Source of the DNA: Hellea sp039977295
GTDB lineage: Bacteria > Pseudomonadota > Alphaproteobacteria > Caulobacterales > Maricaulaceae
Reading direction: 5' to 3'
DNA length: 64,000 bases
Assembly: GCA_039977295.1 (NCBI GenBank)
Contig: JBDWDN010000009.1
Location: 310,001-374,000 of the forward strand
The position numbers and the translations under genes were made by a program. Positions 41,933-50,730 of the stretch are shown one piece after another. Below the pieces are notes generated by a model. The model was not told the DNA's origin. It was given only the letters and a program-made list of their open reading frames with translations, and ran no database searches. The number at the start of each line of letters is the position of its first letter. The stretch's first letter is position 1.

Positions 41933-42769
41933 ATGAAACGCATAGTCTTAACTGGAGCCGCTGGGCGCCTGGGGTCTTATTTGCGAGAGCCTTTAAGTAA
42001 GTTAGCAGACGAACTCGTCTCTTCTGATATCGTCACTGACATTGGTAAACTCTATCCAAATGAGCGGTATATGAAAGCCGATATCGCTGAAATGGACGAT
42101 ATTATGCCACTCTTAAAAGGCGCAGATATGGTTGTTCATTTCGGCGCCTTTGTCGATGAAGGACCGTTTGAAAAGCTGCTTGGCCCAAATTTTATCGGCG
42201 CTTATAATATCTGGGAATCTGCCTATAAAAACGGCCTAAAGCGCGTTGTTTACGCCAGCTCAATTCATGCTGTTGGGATGTATCCGAAGAATGAGTTTAT
42301 CGGTACGGATGTGCCTCATCGTCCAGATACTTTTTATGGACTTGCCAAATGTTTTGCTGAGGATTTAGGAAGCCTTTACTGGGATAAGCTCGGGCTCGAA
42401 AGCGTTCACATGCGCATTCTTTCATGCGCCCAAGTCACAAACCCTCGCGCCGTCGGATCATGGCTATCTTATGATGATCTTATCCAGCTTGTAGAAAAGT
42501 CGGTCACCACACCCGTGACAGGATTTAGCATTGTCTATGGGGTCTCCAATAATGACCGCGCGCCGGTTGATAATGCTAAAGCCAGCCATTTAGGATACCG
42601 TCCCAAGGACAACGCAGAACAATTCGCCAAAGAGGTTTACGAGGCCAACCCGCCGCTTAATCCTCAAGATATTGGCGATTACTGCCACGGCGGCCCCTTT
42701 GCTTCAATAGACCTTGGACATGGCGCTATGGGGGGTGTGAATATTGTGGATGATAGGAAGAAAATTTAG
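41933..42769 (+). CDS. NAD(P)-dependent extended SDR oxidoreductase, uronate-dehydrogenase-like
   Basis: 278 residues. Rossmann start RIVLTGAAGRLGSYLREPL, active-site Ser in VVYASSIHAVGMYP and the catalytic Tyr/Lys pair in FYGLAKCFAED (YxxxK). The AHRP-like loop (VPHRPDTFYG) is that of uronate dehydrogenases and related sugar or lactone dehydrogenases. A good ribosome site (AAGGTGAT) is present. Probably co-transcribed with the upstream FAD enzyme. The substrate is a guess from family; the length matches. Confidence 0.83.
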   Translation: MKRIVLTGAAGRLGSYLREPLSKLADELVSSDIVTDIGKLYPNERYMKADIAEMDDIMPLLKGADMVVHFGAFVDEGPFEKLLGPNFIGAYNIWESAYKNGLKRVVYASSIHAVGMYPKNEFIGTDVPHRPDTFYGLAKCFAEDLGSLYWDKLGLESVHMRILSCAQVTNPRAVGSWLSYDDLIQLVEKSVTTPVTGFSIVYGVSNNDRAPVDNAKASHLGYRPKDNAEQFAKEVYEANPPLNPQDIGDYCHGGPFASIDLGHGAMGGVNIVDDRKKI

Positions 42770-42838
42770 CAGCCTAGAGGATCCTAAAAACGCGCATGGA
42801 AATATTACAACAATAAAATACCGCGATGGCGGAGTTCA

Positions 42839-42898
42839 GCGAGCGGCTTAAAATCAGCCAAACTAAGCCTAAAGGCTAGAGGCGATAAACGCCCAAAG
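42839..42898 (+). repeat. Structured intergenic repeat, copy B
   Basis: Sixty nucleotides matching copy A at 40482 in GCGAGCGGCTTAAAATC and AGAGGCGATAAA. It holds two perfect hairpins, AGCC-TAAA-GGCT and GGCG-ATAAA-CGCC. It lies 70 bases after the stop of the dehydrogenase gene. The third GGCGGCTTAAAAT at 44775 may be a decayed copy. Confidence 0.6.
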
Positions 42899-43006
42899 AA
42901 GCCGCAGAACTGACGCCAGCTCGGCAAGCTAATCATTCCCTAATCTGGATTTGTTGCTCGCGATTAAACTTGAAAGCGGAAACGGAACAATAGTATCAAA
43001 TTGGCA

Positions 43007-44146
43007 ATGCTAAAATTTGCCATCAAGGAAGAGTATACTCTTACGCCTGAAATATATGGGCATGAGCTCGGGTTTGATGTTGCCCAATTAAGGCGTGTTG
43101 AATTTGCAAACTTCATGGCTATCGGAAATAAACGCCTCGTTATTCACTTTAGAGCCCAACCGTTCAATCGCGATGACCTTACAGATGAAGGTCTGATTTG
43201 TGAATTAGGAGGTTCAAATTTTATTCCAAGGAATATGTCTAAGGCCTTGAATTCCGGCCAAAGAGAAAGGCCACATGCATTCCAAGCTTGGCGATCATGC
43301 CGTCTAAACGGCTCACTATTGTTTACCGGCCCCGCAGACAAAGCCCAATTATTTTCAGATTACGGTAAGGATGACTCTCTGGATATATCTATTAAAAACC
43401 CACTCCAAGATACGCGTGATGACTGGGGGAATTCATTGAGGTTTCGTCAAAATGAGTTTCAAACCTCTATTGGTGAAGGCTCGCTCATTCCCATACCCAT
43501 AAAATTCAATGGCAAAACTAACCGCATTGGTATTTTGAATGTTGACTTAGGTAATCAGAAGGCAAAATGGATAACAAATTTGCCCCCTCAATCTGTAAGT
43601 TTAAAGGGTAAGGTCTCACGCATTTGGAGGCGACCGAAAAGCAATGCCAATGCTGACCCTCTCATCAAGATTTCCGCTGACGCACTCTTTCCTGGGAGCA
43701 AATTTGATATGGTGGTTACGCATTCCATGCTCAGGGGTGGCGAGCTATATATTTTTACGCGAGGTGTTCATGAGGCGACTTATGTGCGAGGCGGGCATCA
43801 ATTTAGCGCGATTGCGCACATCGGTGTAGACGGAAAGGTAATTTCATTTCCATTTATTCAAAACCATCTTGCACATAATGACCAAAAAAAGAGAGGCCAT
43901 TTCGCAAGTTTCACCTCGTCGAGAAAATACTGCATTCTGAAATCAATTTACAAACCTGCGGATGACTGGAAGGGGAAGCAAAGGCTATTTGATATGGATA
44001 GCCACGACCTTATTGAACTGAAATTGCCACGTGGATATTCAAGCTATCAGCTTGTTGATCACAATGATTTAGATTTTTGGTTTCAAAAACCGCTAACACC
44101 GGGACATCAAATGGAAACGAAAATAATTCGTTGCGAAGTTATATAA
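43007..44146 (+). CDS. Unknown cytosolic protein (379 aa)
   Basis: Start taken as the ATG at 43007; a TTG two codons upstream is possible, and neither has a strong ribosome site. The product has no signal peptide or membrane helix and looks beta-rich, with segments such as NRIGILNVDLGNQKAKWI, LYIFTRGVHEATYVRGGHQF and FSAIAHIGVDGKVISF that could be blades of a beta-propeller. I recognise no family. It stands alone, 230 bases after the dehydrogenase and 90 bases before a lipoprotein gene. Confidence 0.6.
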   Translation: MLKFAIKEEYTLTPEIYGHELGFDVAQLRRVEFANFMAIGNKRLVIHFRAQPFNRDDLTDEGLICELGGSNFIPRNMSKALNSGQRERPHAFQAWRSCRLNGSLLFTGPADKAQLFSDYGKDDSLDISIKNPLQDTRDDWGNSLRFRQNEFQTSIGEGSLIPIPIKFNGKTNRIGILNVDLGNQKAKWITNLPPQSVSLKGKVSRIWRRPKSNANADPLIKISADALFPGSKFDMVVTHSMLRGGELYIFTRGVHEATYVRGGHQFSAIAHIGVDGKVISFPFIQNHLAHNDQKKRGHFASFTSSRKYCILKSIYKPADDWKGKQRLFDMDSHDLIELKLPRGYSSYQLVDHNDLDFWFQKPLTPGHQMETKIIRCEVI

Positions 44147-44235
44147 CTTAATGATCTAGTCCCTGAAAATCTGGACACAGGCGGCGTCGCGGGTTATCCA
44201 AAATATTCAAGATTTCATAAAAGAGACAAAGCCTG

Positions 44236-44745
44236 ATGTTCTTTAAAAAACCAATAGCATTTTTCATGTCTATAATGATGGCTTCATTCCTGCTTGCAAG
44301 CTGCAAGGTCTCGGTGAGTCCAGGGGGCCTTGAAGATAGCTTTGCGCCTGATGTTCGGGAAGATCCTATTCCAGAAGAATACGCTGCGCCGCTCTTCGCC
44401 TATGCTGACGGCGTGATTGCCGATCTTTATAAAAATGATATTGAGTCGCTTCGCCAGAAGACCCATTCGGACTATTCTGACATGTTTGATGAGATGAGTT
44501 CCAAAGGCGCTATCAAATTGCTAAATCCAAAAACGGCCGATCAAGCCAATAAAGAATATCTTGGCTATAATATGTATCAAACCAAAGACGGTCAGGTTTT
44601 CACGAGTCTATTTTACCGCGTTCCGCGTGAAGGCGGGAATGACAACATCACGCTAAATGTCGACGCTGATATGACCGAGTGCTGCAGGCTTATGGGCTTT
44701 AATGTGCAGAAATTTGCTAAAAAGAGCCTCTTAGGGAAAGACTGA
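44236..44745 (+). CDS. Small lipoprotein of unknown function
   Basis: 169 residues with a lipoprotein signal peptide (IMMASFLLASC lipobox). The mature part is mainly helical and acidic (DGVIADLYKNDIESLRQKTH, DEMSSKGAIKLL), ending with TECCRLMGFNVQKFAKKS. No family recognised. The fold, with its YLGYNMYQTKDGQVF strand, is reminiscent of small NTF2-like or DUF4864-type periplasmic proteins, but that is weak. Monocistronic. Confidence 0.65.
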   Translation: MFFKKPIAFFMSIMMASFLLASCKVSVSPGGLEDSFAPDVREDPIPEEYAAPLFAYADGVIADLYKNDIESLRQKTHSDYSDMFDEMSSKGAIKLLNPKTADQANKEYLGYNMYQTKDGQVFTSLFYRVPREGGNDNITLNVDADMTECCRLMGFNVQKFAKKSLLGKD

Positions 44746-44770
44746 GCCATTGAGCTACCCGCACTGGAGT

Positions 44771-44787
44771 GCTTGGCGGCTTAAAAT
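44771..44787 (+). repeat. Possible decayed copy of the 40482/42839 repeat
   Basis: GCTTGGCGGCTTAAAAT matches the first block of the repeats at 40482 and 42839 in 15 of 17 positions, and likewise follows a plus-strand stop. The second block is absent. It may be a truncated copy or a chance match. Confidence 0.3.
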
Positions 44788-44859
44788 TATTTCCCTCGGC
44801 TCATTGTTCCCACAAGACCTAACACGCAAAGCAATCGCGCAGAGGCCGTCTAGGCAGAA

Positions 44860-45399
44860 TTACAAGCCTGATACATTAGCGGCTTGGCTTATATTTATGC
44901 CAATTTGGGTCGCTTGGTAGGTTGGCCGCAGCGGTCTTGATGAGATATCTACCTCGCGCCGAAGCCAGGCTTGTCCTTCTAGAAGGTTAAGAGACTGCGA
45001 GAGAGCTCTATCCGAGATTGAGGATAGGTCTGACTTTAGCTCGCCAAAATGCCGGGGGCGTTTCGTCACGGCGAGGATTGGCACCGTCCATGACTTTCGT
45101 AATATCTTAGTTTCAGCAGGCTGCGGAACTGCAGCTATTATATTACTCGCCGTCTTGGCGGCCCGCGCCCCTAAAGGCGTCAGTCTAAACTCTGGGCGCA
45201 ATGGGTGACCATGGCCTGGATTTCGTTCCAATAGCTGCAAATCCACCAAATGTTTCAAACTCGCCCCGAAAGCTGTCCGGCTCGCCTTTGACGCCGTTAA
45301 AAGAGCCGCCTGCTTTCCAGGTACCCCCTCATGCAAGAGCGCTAAAATTTTTAGCGACCACGCCCGAGATGTAATCTTGACAAGTGCATTTATGTCCAT
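44860..45399 (-). CDS. Tandem winged-helix regulator, HxlR-like
   Basis: 179 residues containing two winged-helix units. The second (LRKSWTVPILAVTKRPRHFG, then ELKSDLSSISDRALSQSLNL and GQAWLRREVD) is a typical HxlR core, with W-x2-PIL and the FGEL-I-S-LSQ-L helix-turn-helix. The first (SRAWSLKILALLHEGVP, KASRTAFGASLKHLVDLQLL) is a diverged copy. HxlR proteins normally have one such domain and dimerise; a tandem could act as a one-chain dimer. It is divergent from a VOC protein gene, with a palindrome between them, so it probably controls that gene and itself. Confidence 0.75.
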   Translation of the reverse strand: MDINALVKITSRAWSLKILALLHEGVPGKQAALLTASKASRTAFGASLKHLVDLQLLERNPGHGHPLRPEFRLTPLGARAAKTASNIIAAVPQPAETKILRKSWTVPILAVTKRPRHFGELKSDLSSISDRALSQSLNLLEGQAWLRREVDISSRPLRPTYQATQIGINISQAANVSGL

Positions 45400-45403
45400 A
45401 AAG

Positions 45404-45416
45404 TATAGTTACTATA
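45404..45416. promoter_or_regulatory. Palindromic operator between HxlR-like and VOC genes
   Basis: TATAGT-T-ACTATA is a perfect 13-bp palindrome five bases upstream of the regulator start codon and 24 bases before the VOC gene. HxlR-type proteins bind such short palindromes. It is a likely operator for the HxlR-like protein. Confidence 0.55.
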
Positions 45417-45439
45417 TTTTTAATCGAAAGGGAAGCCCA

Positions 45440-45808
45440 ATGCCTATTGTTAATTTAGATAATACCATCACAATTGCGATATCCGTTAAAGACCGACACC
45501 TTAGCGCAAAGTGGTATGAAGAAATGCTAGGATTCACGCTCATCCATCACATTGACGAAGCGGGATGGAGCGAGATGCAGACCAAAACAAAAGGCGTGAC
45601 ATTGGGCCTTGGTGAGCAAACAGAGCCAACTCCCGGTAATTCAGTTCCGGTTTTTGGGGTTGCTGATATCGACAAAGCTCGCAAAGACCTGGAGACTGCG
45701 GGCGTGAGCTTTGACGGAGACACAGAGACCATGGAAGGCATGGTTAGCATAGCGACGTTTTATGACCCTAATGGGAATGCTCTAATGCTAGCCCAAGACC
45801 TATCATAA
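45440..45808 (+). CDS. VOC (glyoxalase/dioxygenase superfamily) protein
   Basis: 122 residues from the ATG at 45440, with AAAGGGAAG just upstream; an earlier start would overlap the divergent regulator gene. It is built of two beta-alpha-beta-beta-beta modules. The first is ISVKDRHLSAKWYEEMLGF; the second has VFGVADIDKARKDLETAGVS and ends FYDPNGNALMLAQ. These are VOC hallmarks, and metal ligands are partly kept. Probably a glyoxalase/bleomycin-resistance-like protein of unknown substrate, under the neighbouring HxlR regulator. Confidence 0.82.
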   Translation: MPIVNLDNTITIAISVKDRHLSAKWYEEMLGFTLIHHIDEAGWSEMQTKTKGVTLGLGEQTEPTPGNSVPVFGVADIDKARKDLETAGVSFDGDTETMEGMVSIATFYDPNGNALMLAQDLS

Positions 45809-45827
45809 GATGGCCTGAAAAGAGCTG

Positions 45828-46856
45828 TTAAAAGACGTCCGCATAAGCAAAGACTGCGGGCATGCCGCCCGTGTGAACAAATATGACCGTATCATCTTTG
45901 GTGAACTCGCCCTCTTTTATTAATCCGATAAGCCCGGCAAGGGCTTTTCCTGAATATACCGGATCCAAGATTATAGCTTCGAGTGACGCCGCGAGACTTA
46001 TCGCTTCCAAGGTTGCAGAATGCGGCACCCCATAACTTGGCCCGGCATAGCCTGACAGGACTTTAGCTTTGGTATCTGGAATTTCCATGGACAATAACGC
46101 GGCGCCCTCGCGCATATATTTTATGACATCGGCGCGAACTCTCTCGGGGTCTGCGTCAACATCAATTCCAATGATCTCTGTCTCGGGCAGGCAGGCCTGC
46201 GCCCCAATGATTAAGCCAGCTTGCGTCCCCCCGCTACCGCTTGCCGCAATTATGGCGGCAGGCTGAATATTCTCTTCCAGCGCTTGCTCTGCAATCTCGG
46301 CAACAGTTGACGCATATGACAGCGCCCCCAGCCCGCAGGACACGCCATATGGCACGACGCAAGGCTTACGCCCCTGCGCGCGTAGAGTTTCCGCTAAAGC
46401 TTCTATTGGGCCGTTCCTATCCCCTTCCCATTCTGTGGGATGCATCACGGCTTTGAACAATTTGTTTAAAACAACATTGCCAGAGATATTATAATTAATG
46501 GAGGGCGGCTCAACGCGGTTTTGGTAAACGACTAAATGGCATTCTAGCCCTAATATGACAGCCGCTGTTGCGACTTGCCTTTGACTATTAGATTGAGGAA
46601 CGCCGCCTGACACTAAGGTGTCACAGCCATTATTAACGGCCGAATGCAAATAACGATCTAACTTTCGCAACTTATTTCCGCCGCTAGAAATATGCGTTGC
46701 ATCATCTCGCTTCACCCATATTTGGGGGCCGCCCAGATGGGCGGATAATTTGGCAAGTTTATGGAAGGGTGTTGGAGATGTGATGAGGCCAACTGGCGGG
46801 AAAGCCTCAAGCTTTCGTTTAAAATCTTCGATATATTTTCGGGCTTTATTATCCAT
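45828..46856 (-). CDS. PLP enzyme, D-cysteine desulfhydrase / ACC deaminase family
   Basis: 342 residues from the ATG at 46856; a GTG further up has no ribosome site. The PLP Lys lies in ISSGGNKLRKLDRYLHSA. The substrate loop is GGVPQSNSQRQVATAAVILG, the equivalent of the QSNHTRQVA of ACC deaminase with a proline insert. The phosphate-cup sequence is ASGSGGTQAGLIIGAQA, and the C-terminal VHTGGMPAVFAY is typical. The family covers D-cysteine desulfhydrase, ACC deaminase and L-cysteate sulfo-lyase; cysteate use would suit a marine bacterium, but the substrate cannot be fixed here. Confidence 0.85.
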   Translation of the reverse strand: MDNKARKYIEDFKRKLEAFPPVGLITSPTPFHKLAKLSAHLGGPQIWVKRDDATHISSGGNKLRKLDRYLHSAVNNGCDTLVSGGVPQSNSQRQVATAAVILGLECHLVVYQNRVEPPSINYNISGNVVLNKLFKAVMHPTEWEGDRNGPIEALAETLRAQGRKPCVVPYGVSCGLGALSYASTVAEIAEQALEENIQPAAIIAASGSGGTQAGLIIGAQACLPETEIIGIDVDADPERVRADVIKYMREGAALLSMEIPDTKAKVLSGYAGPSYGVPHSATLEAISLAASLEAIILDPVYSGKALAGLIGLIKEGEFTKDDTVIFVHTGGMPAVFAYADVF

Positions 46857-47064
46857 GCATAACTCTACCACTTTTATTGGCCATTCGCATTCATAATCTT
46901 ATGCCGCTCTAAGATTAACGCTGCCTTCGCTCATCTCGTCTTGGCGCATGCTAGGCTAATACCGCGGAGGGACTGCTTCCTGCATTTGCGTCGCTAGAGC
47001 TTAAATGCTAACCTAAGCCTGAGTGTTTCCCCTAATTGCATCAACACTGAGGGACGGAAACCTA

Positions 47065-47862
47065 ATGAACATTAAAGCCATTATCAGCCTTTTATTACTA
47101 ACGGTTTCCTGCTTGTTTGCACCTTTGGCTTATGCAGATGGAACTCTGTCTGAATTCATCCGCATCAAAAGTGATGCCTTGGGCTATGATTTACAATACC
47201 AGGTCTATGTGCCGAACAACACAAACCCTGATGATCAGCTCCCCACACTCTATATCACAGATGGAGCCGCATATGCCAAAAAAGGGCGTATGATAAAGGC
47301 CCTGAATGACGGCATTACCGAGGGTAAAATCAAGCCTGTTATTGCCATCTTCGTTGATGCCCGCAACCCTGACAATCTAAAGAACAACCGGCGCAATGAG
47401 CAGTTCTTTTGCGAACAAAATTATGTTGATTTTTTCACAACGGAATTGATACCGGCGATTGATAAGGGCTATTCCACCAGCGCTTTGCGCGAACACAGGG
47501 TGATTTTAGGTGTCTCTTTTGGTGGTTTCAACGCGGGATGTTTCGGGCTGATGGCCACACCCTATTTTGGCGGCGTTGCCATGAATTCCCCGGCCCATAC
47601 CCGATTTGTCAGGCACCTTCAAAAACACTATAAACGTCTCGAGAAAAAGAACATCAAAATCTATATGTCCGTTGGCACAGATCTCGACAATAAAAGAGCG
47701 GTGCGGTCCTTTAGAACGACGCTTAAGAATAAGGGCTATGATTTGACCTTTATGCAAACTGATAAAGGACATAATTGGAATAATTGGACGCCTTTATTGC
47801 CTAAAGTCCTAGAGACCTTTTTTGCCTCAAACCAAGACGCGTCACCCTCCAAAGGTGAATAA
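47065..47862 (+). CDS. Secreted esterase (esterase D / enterochelin-esterase-like)
   Basis: 265 residues from the ATG at 47065, chosen over 47023 because GGACGGAAA precedes it and a clean signal peptide follows (IISLLLLTVSCLFAPLAYAD). The enzyme is an alpha/beta hydrolase: YITDGAAYAKKG, the nucleophile elbow VILGVSFGGFNAG (G-x-S-x-G-G), acid Asp near SVGTDLDNK, and a His in TDKGHNWNNW. Related to enterochelin esterase and antigen-85-like esterases, so it likely acts on extracellular or periplasmic esters. Confidence 0.82.
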   Translation: MNIKAIISLLLLTVSCLFAPLAYADGTLSEFIRIKSDALGYDLQYQVYVPNNTNPDDQLPTLYITDGAAYAKKGRMIKALNDGITEGKIKPVIAIFVDARNPDNLKNNRRNEQFFCEQNYVDFFTTELIPAIDKGYSTSALREHRVILGVSFGGFNAGCFGLMATPYFGGVAMNSPAHTRFVRHLQKHYKRLEKKNIKIYMSVGTDLDNKRAVRSFRTTLKNKGYDLTFMQTDKGHNWNNWTPLLPKVLETFFASNQDASPSKGE

Positions 47863-47911
47863 ATAAACGGATATCTCGTTCAATTTCTGAGGTCTCATAA
47901 ACAGGCATGGC

Positions 47912-48508
47912 CTACACTATACCTAAAGTGAGGGCCAATTTATCTGAAACGTCATATGGCTGTTCATCAGGGAGCATGTCTATGGCCGCATCAAGCTTGC
48001 CCGCTTGCACTAAACCGCAAAGCGAATGCGCTGTTTCAGTTATATCTGTGATATTTTGTATCCACGAAGAGATGTAGTGCTCAACAGCATCTCCAGACAG
48101 GCCTATTTGTATGGATCTATGTTCGAGTTTATCCAGTGTAAGATTACGTTCTGGGTCCCATTGAATACGCACACATGACGACGCTTTCATATCCGCCCAC
48201 TCGTCTTGAGGCATACCGCTCGGGGGATGACTAAGGCAGCTATTGGCGAGGGCCCATTCAAAACCCTCCCTCGAAATATCTATGGCCAATATTCGCGCCT
48301 GGCCAGCATCCTTATGGCCCCATCCTGCGCGATACATCATCCATAGAAAAGACGGCTTAATCCATGTCATTCTGTCTTTCTTAAACGGCGGAGAGATAAA
48401 CCGGCCTGATCGAATAGCCGATTCTGCTATGGCCTCATTATAGGCTTGATAGACGCGTATGTTTTTTTCATCAAAAACTGCGCGGATTTGTTTCATTGGA
48501 ACAGTCAC
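47912..48508 (-). CDS. DUF4291 family protein
   Basis: 198 residues from a GTG at 48508, preceded by AAGGG at eight bases; GTG 48517 and ATG 48496 are alternatives. The DUF4291 core is unmistakable: VYQAYNEAIAESAIRSGRF, DRMTWIKPSFLWMMYRAGWG and ILAIDISREGFEWAL. DUF4291 proteins are widespread and uncharacterised. Cytosolic. It lies 30 bases after the acyl-CoA dehydrogenase gene on the same strand and could be its operon partner, but no functional link is known. Confidence 0.85.
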   Translation of the reverse strand: MTVPMKQIRAVFDEKNIRVYQAYNEAIAESAIRSGRFISPPFKKDRMTWIKPSFLWMMYRAGWGHKDAGQARILAIDISREGFEWALANSCLSHPPSGMPQDEWADMKASSCVRIQWDPERNLTLDKLEHRSIQIGLSGDAVEHYISSWIQNITDITETAHSLCGLVQAGKLDAAIDMLPDEQPYDVSDKLALTLGIV

Positions 48509-48537
48509 TGAGTTCACCCTTCAAACAACATTTGAGC

Positions 48538-49707
48538 CTATAGAGACCGCGCGATGAGAAGCTTCATGATCTCGGTCGTGCCTGCGTAAATCCGGGTGAC
48601 GCGCGCGTCTCGGTAAGCCTGCGCGATGGGATATTCGTTCATATAGCCGTAACCACCAAAGAGCTGTAGACATTGATCGACGATTTTCCCGTGAAGCTCT
48701 GATATCCAATATTTAGCCATTGAAGCTGTGGTGCTATCGAGCTTGCATTCCATATGCTGAGCCACGCAATAATCGACAAAGACTTTTGCGATTTTGGCCT
48801 CGGTTTTCATTTCGGCCAATTTGAACTGGGTGTTCTGAAAATCAATGATGCGGTTGCCAAAGGCTTTGCGTTCTTTGACATAATCAATCGTGATTTTCAG
48901 CGCAAATTCTGTGGCAGCGCATTCCTGAACCGCGATATTAAGCCGTTCTTGGGGCAGACATTCCATCATCTGCCGAAAGCCTTGACCCTCTTCATTGCCT
49001 AGCAAATTATCGGCAGGGATTTGTACTTCATTGAAAAAGAGCTCAGACGTATCAGCGAGTTCCCGTCCGATTTTATTCAAGTTGCGGCCGCGTTCAAAGC
49101 CGTCGGCCTTATCAGTCTCTATCAAAACCATGGAAACCCCTTTGGCCCCCAGAGACGGATCGGTCTTTGTCGCAACTAAAATCAGATTGGCGTTCTGGCC
49201 ATTGGTGATAAATGTCTTAGAGCCATTCACGACATAGCCATTGCCTTTTCTTAACGCCGTGGTTTTAATGCCTTGAACATCTGAGCCCGCGCCCGGTTCT
49301 GTCATGGCGATGGCGGTAATAAACTCGCCCGAAGCCATTTTAGGCAGCCAGCGCTGCTTTTGTTCTTCTGTGCCATATTCCGTAATATAGGGCGCGACGA
49401 TGGCGTTATGCAGCGCGATATCCCAGCCCTCTATGCCGCGGCGGCCAATCTCTTCTTGCAAGATCGTCTCGTGGCGGTAATCCCCGCCCATCCCGCCATA
49501 TTCTTCCGGAATGGAAAGACCCATCAAGCCTGCCTCGGCAGAGGTCTCCCAGAAACTACGCGGCACACATTTACCTTCACGCCATTTTTCGACCACTTCA
49601 GGCGGCGCTTCGGCATCTAGGAACTTACCAACAGTATCGGTGAAAATCGCAAATTCTTCATCTTCCCGCCAAGCAGGGACGGCCACGTTTAGGAGAGAGT
49701 CCATCAT
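48538..49707 (-). CDS. Acyl-CoA dehydrogenase
   Basis: 389 residues from the ATG at 49707, where AAAAGGC precedes it; the frame also extends to an ATG at 49740 without a ribosome site. Family hallmarks: EEYGGMGGDYRHE, FITAIAMTEPGAGSDVQG, VNGSKTFITNGQNANLILVA and the C-terminal catalytic-base segment RIYAGTTEIMKLL (Glu as in medium/short-chain enzymes). LFGGYGYMNEYPIAQAYRDA is also typical. It oxidises an acyl-CoA to the enoyl-CoA with FAD. With the P450s and the Rieske oxygenase nearby, it fits degradation of lipids, terpenes or steroids. Confidence 0.92.
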   Translation of the reverse strand: MMDSLLNVAVPAWREDEEFAIFTDTVGKFLDAEAPPEVVEKWREGKCVPRSFWETSAEAGLMGLSIPEEYGGMGGDYRHETILQEEIGRRGIEGWDIALHNAIVAPYITEYGTEEQKQRWLPKMASGEFITAIAMTEPGAGSDVQGIKTTALRKGNGYVVNGSKTFITNGQNANLILVATKTDPSLGAKGVSMVLIETDKADGFERGRNLNKIGRELADTSELFFNEVQIPADNLLGNEEGQGFRQMMECLPQERLNIAVQECAATEFALKITIDYVKERKAFGNRIIDFQNTQFKLAEMKTEAKIAKVFVDYCVAQHMECKLDSTTASMAKYWISELHGKIVDQCLQLFGGYGYMNEYPIAQAYRDARVTRIYAGTTEIMKLLIARSL

Positions 49708-49881
49708 TTGTTTGCCTTTTGGTAAATGCTTCAGTTCCATCTAATGCGTTAGTATTAGATTGTCATAGCTTTAGAACACGCACTCTTAAACCCAGCAAAC
49801 CAAAATTTTTATGAGGGCAGTTAAAATATGTGACTATGTGGTTCAGTCAATTATTTGACTCAAAAAGTCCCTGACTTGTTT

Positions 49882-50538
49882 TCAACGGTTTTCCAAGTCA
49901 TCCAATGACTGCATAAGCCAAGCTGAGTACCAGTCAGTGAAACTAGAATACACGCCATCTGAAGTCATAACCGGAGCGATGCCATTATATTCGCTTCGAT
50001 GGTCATCCCATATAGTTCCGCTCATGGGCCCCGTCACAACAAGCCATGTTCTAACAGCGCAGCCGTGATGACAGATTGGAATTGCGCCTTCCATGATGTC
50101 ACCCGTCCAGTAGGTGAGGTTAATTTCATCTTGCCAGCTTTCCCAGAACGCCTCTTCTTGTTCTTCGGACTTACAGATTTCAGGATCAGGCTTCTTATTT
50201 AAAAATGAGCTGGGTAAGTTCCAAGCTTGTTTGTGTTTGAAAGACTTTGAGGGATCACCAAGAATGTAATCTTCATCCCAGGCGCACATTCCGTGATTTA
50301 AATCGTGCTGCCCAAGGGGAAACAATCCATAAGAAGGCCCGGCGCCGCCATTGCCAACACTCATGATGAAGTCTTTATAGTCATCTGGAAAGGCGCAGCC
50401 ATATTTGCGCTCGAAACCGTCAACAACATCCTTGGAGATGACAGGCCTAAGCTGATATCTATGCTGGCTAGCGCCAAAAATGGAGAAATTTGGGTCTCGC
50501 TTTTTGAGCGCTTGCAGCTTTACTTGTAACTCCATCAT
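49882..50538 (-). CDS. SMI1/KNR4 (SUKH) family protein
   Basis: 218 residues from the ATG at 50538, with AGGAG at ideal spacing; an upstream GTG is less likely. The SUKH fold shows VISKDVVDGFERKYGCAFPD, DYKDFIMSVGNGGAGP and the later WLVVTGPMSGTIWDDHRSE. SUKH proteins are common immunity proteins for secreted nuclease toxins, but also housekeeping regulators. No toxin gene is adjacent, so it is either an orphan immunity gene or has another role. Confidence 0.82.
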   Translation of the reverse strand: MMELQVKLQALKKRDPNFSIFGASQHRYQLRPVISKDVVDGFERKYGCAFPDDYKDFIMSVGNGGAGPSYGLFPLGQHDLNHGMCAWDEDYILGDPSKSFKHKQAWNLPSSFLNKKPDPEICKSEEQEEAFWESWQDEINLTYWTGDIMEGAIPICHHGCAVRTWLVVTGPMSGTIWDDHRSEYNGIAPVMTSDGVYSSFTDWYSAWLMQSLDDLENR

Positions 50539-50658
50539 GGGGCGCTCCTTTCTACTCGCGAGTATACGCACGCCTTCTTTGTTTCACAACTGCGGAACAT
50601 TTCAAAGATGGATACCCTGCGGCTCTCAGGCCCCATTTAAAATCATCTCCTATTGTAA

Positions 50659-50704
50659 ATAGCGCCGCAATATATAACGAGGGTCGGTGCTTTAATGGCG
50701 CTAT
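50659..50704. promoter_or_regulatory. Spaced inverted repeat upstream of the first P450
   Basis: ATAGCGCC (50659-50666) and GGCGCTAT (50697-50704) form a perfect 8-bp inverted repeat with a 30-bp spacer. The pair ends 26 bp before the P450 start. It may be an operator or a leader hairpin; no regulator gene is adjacent. Confidence 0.35.
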
Positions 50705-50730
50705 AAGCAAACAACATTGGACCTGTGATA

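Noticed and set aside
40442..44859. CRISPR array from the repeated intergenic blocks
   Set aside because: Only two clear copies, 2.3 kb apart, with genes between them and no regular spacers.
49882..50538. SMI1/KNR4 protein as the immunity partner of the Tc tip
   Set aside because: It is 30 kb away on an unrelated transcript, and the tip is not nuclease-like, so a link is not supported.
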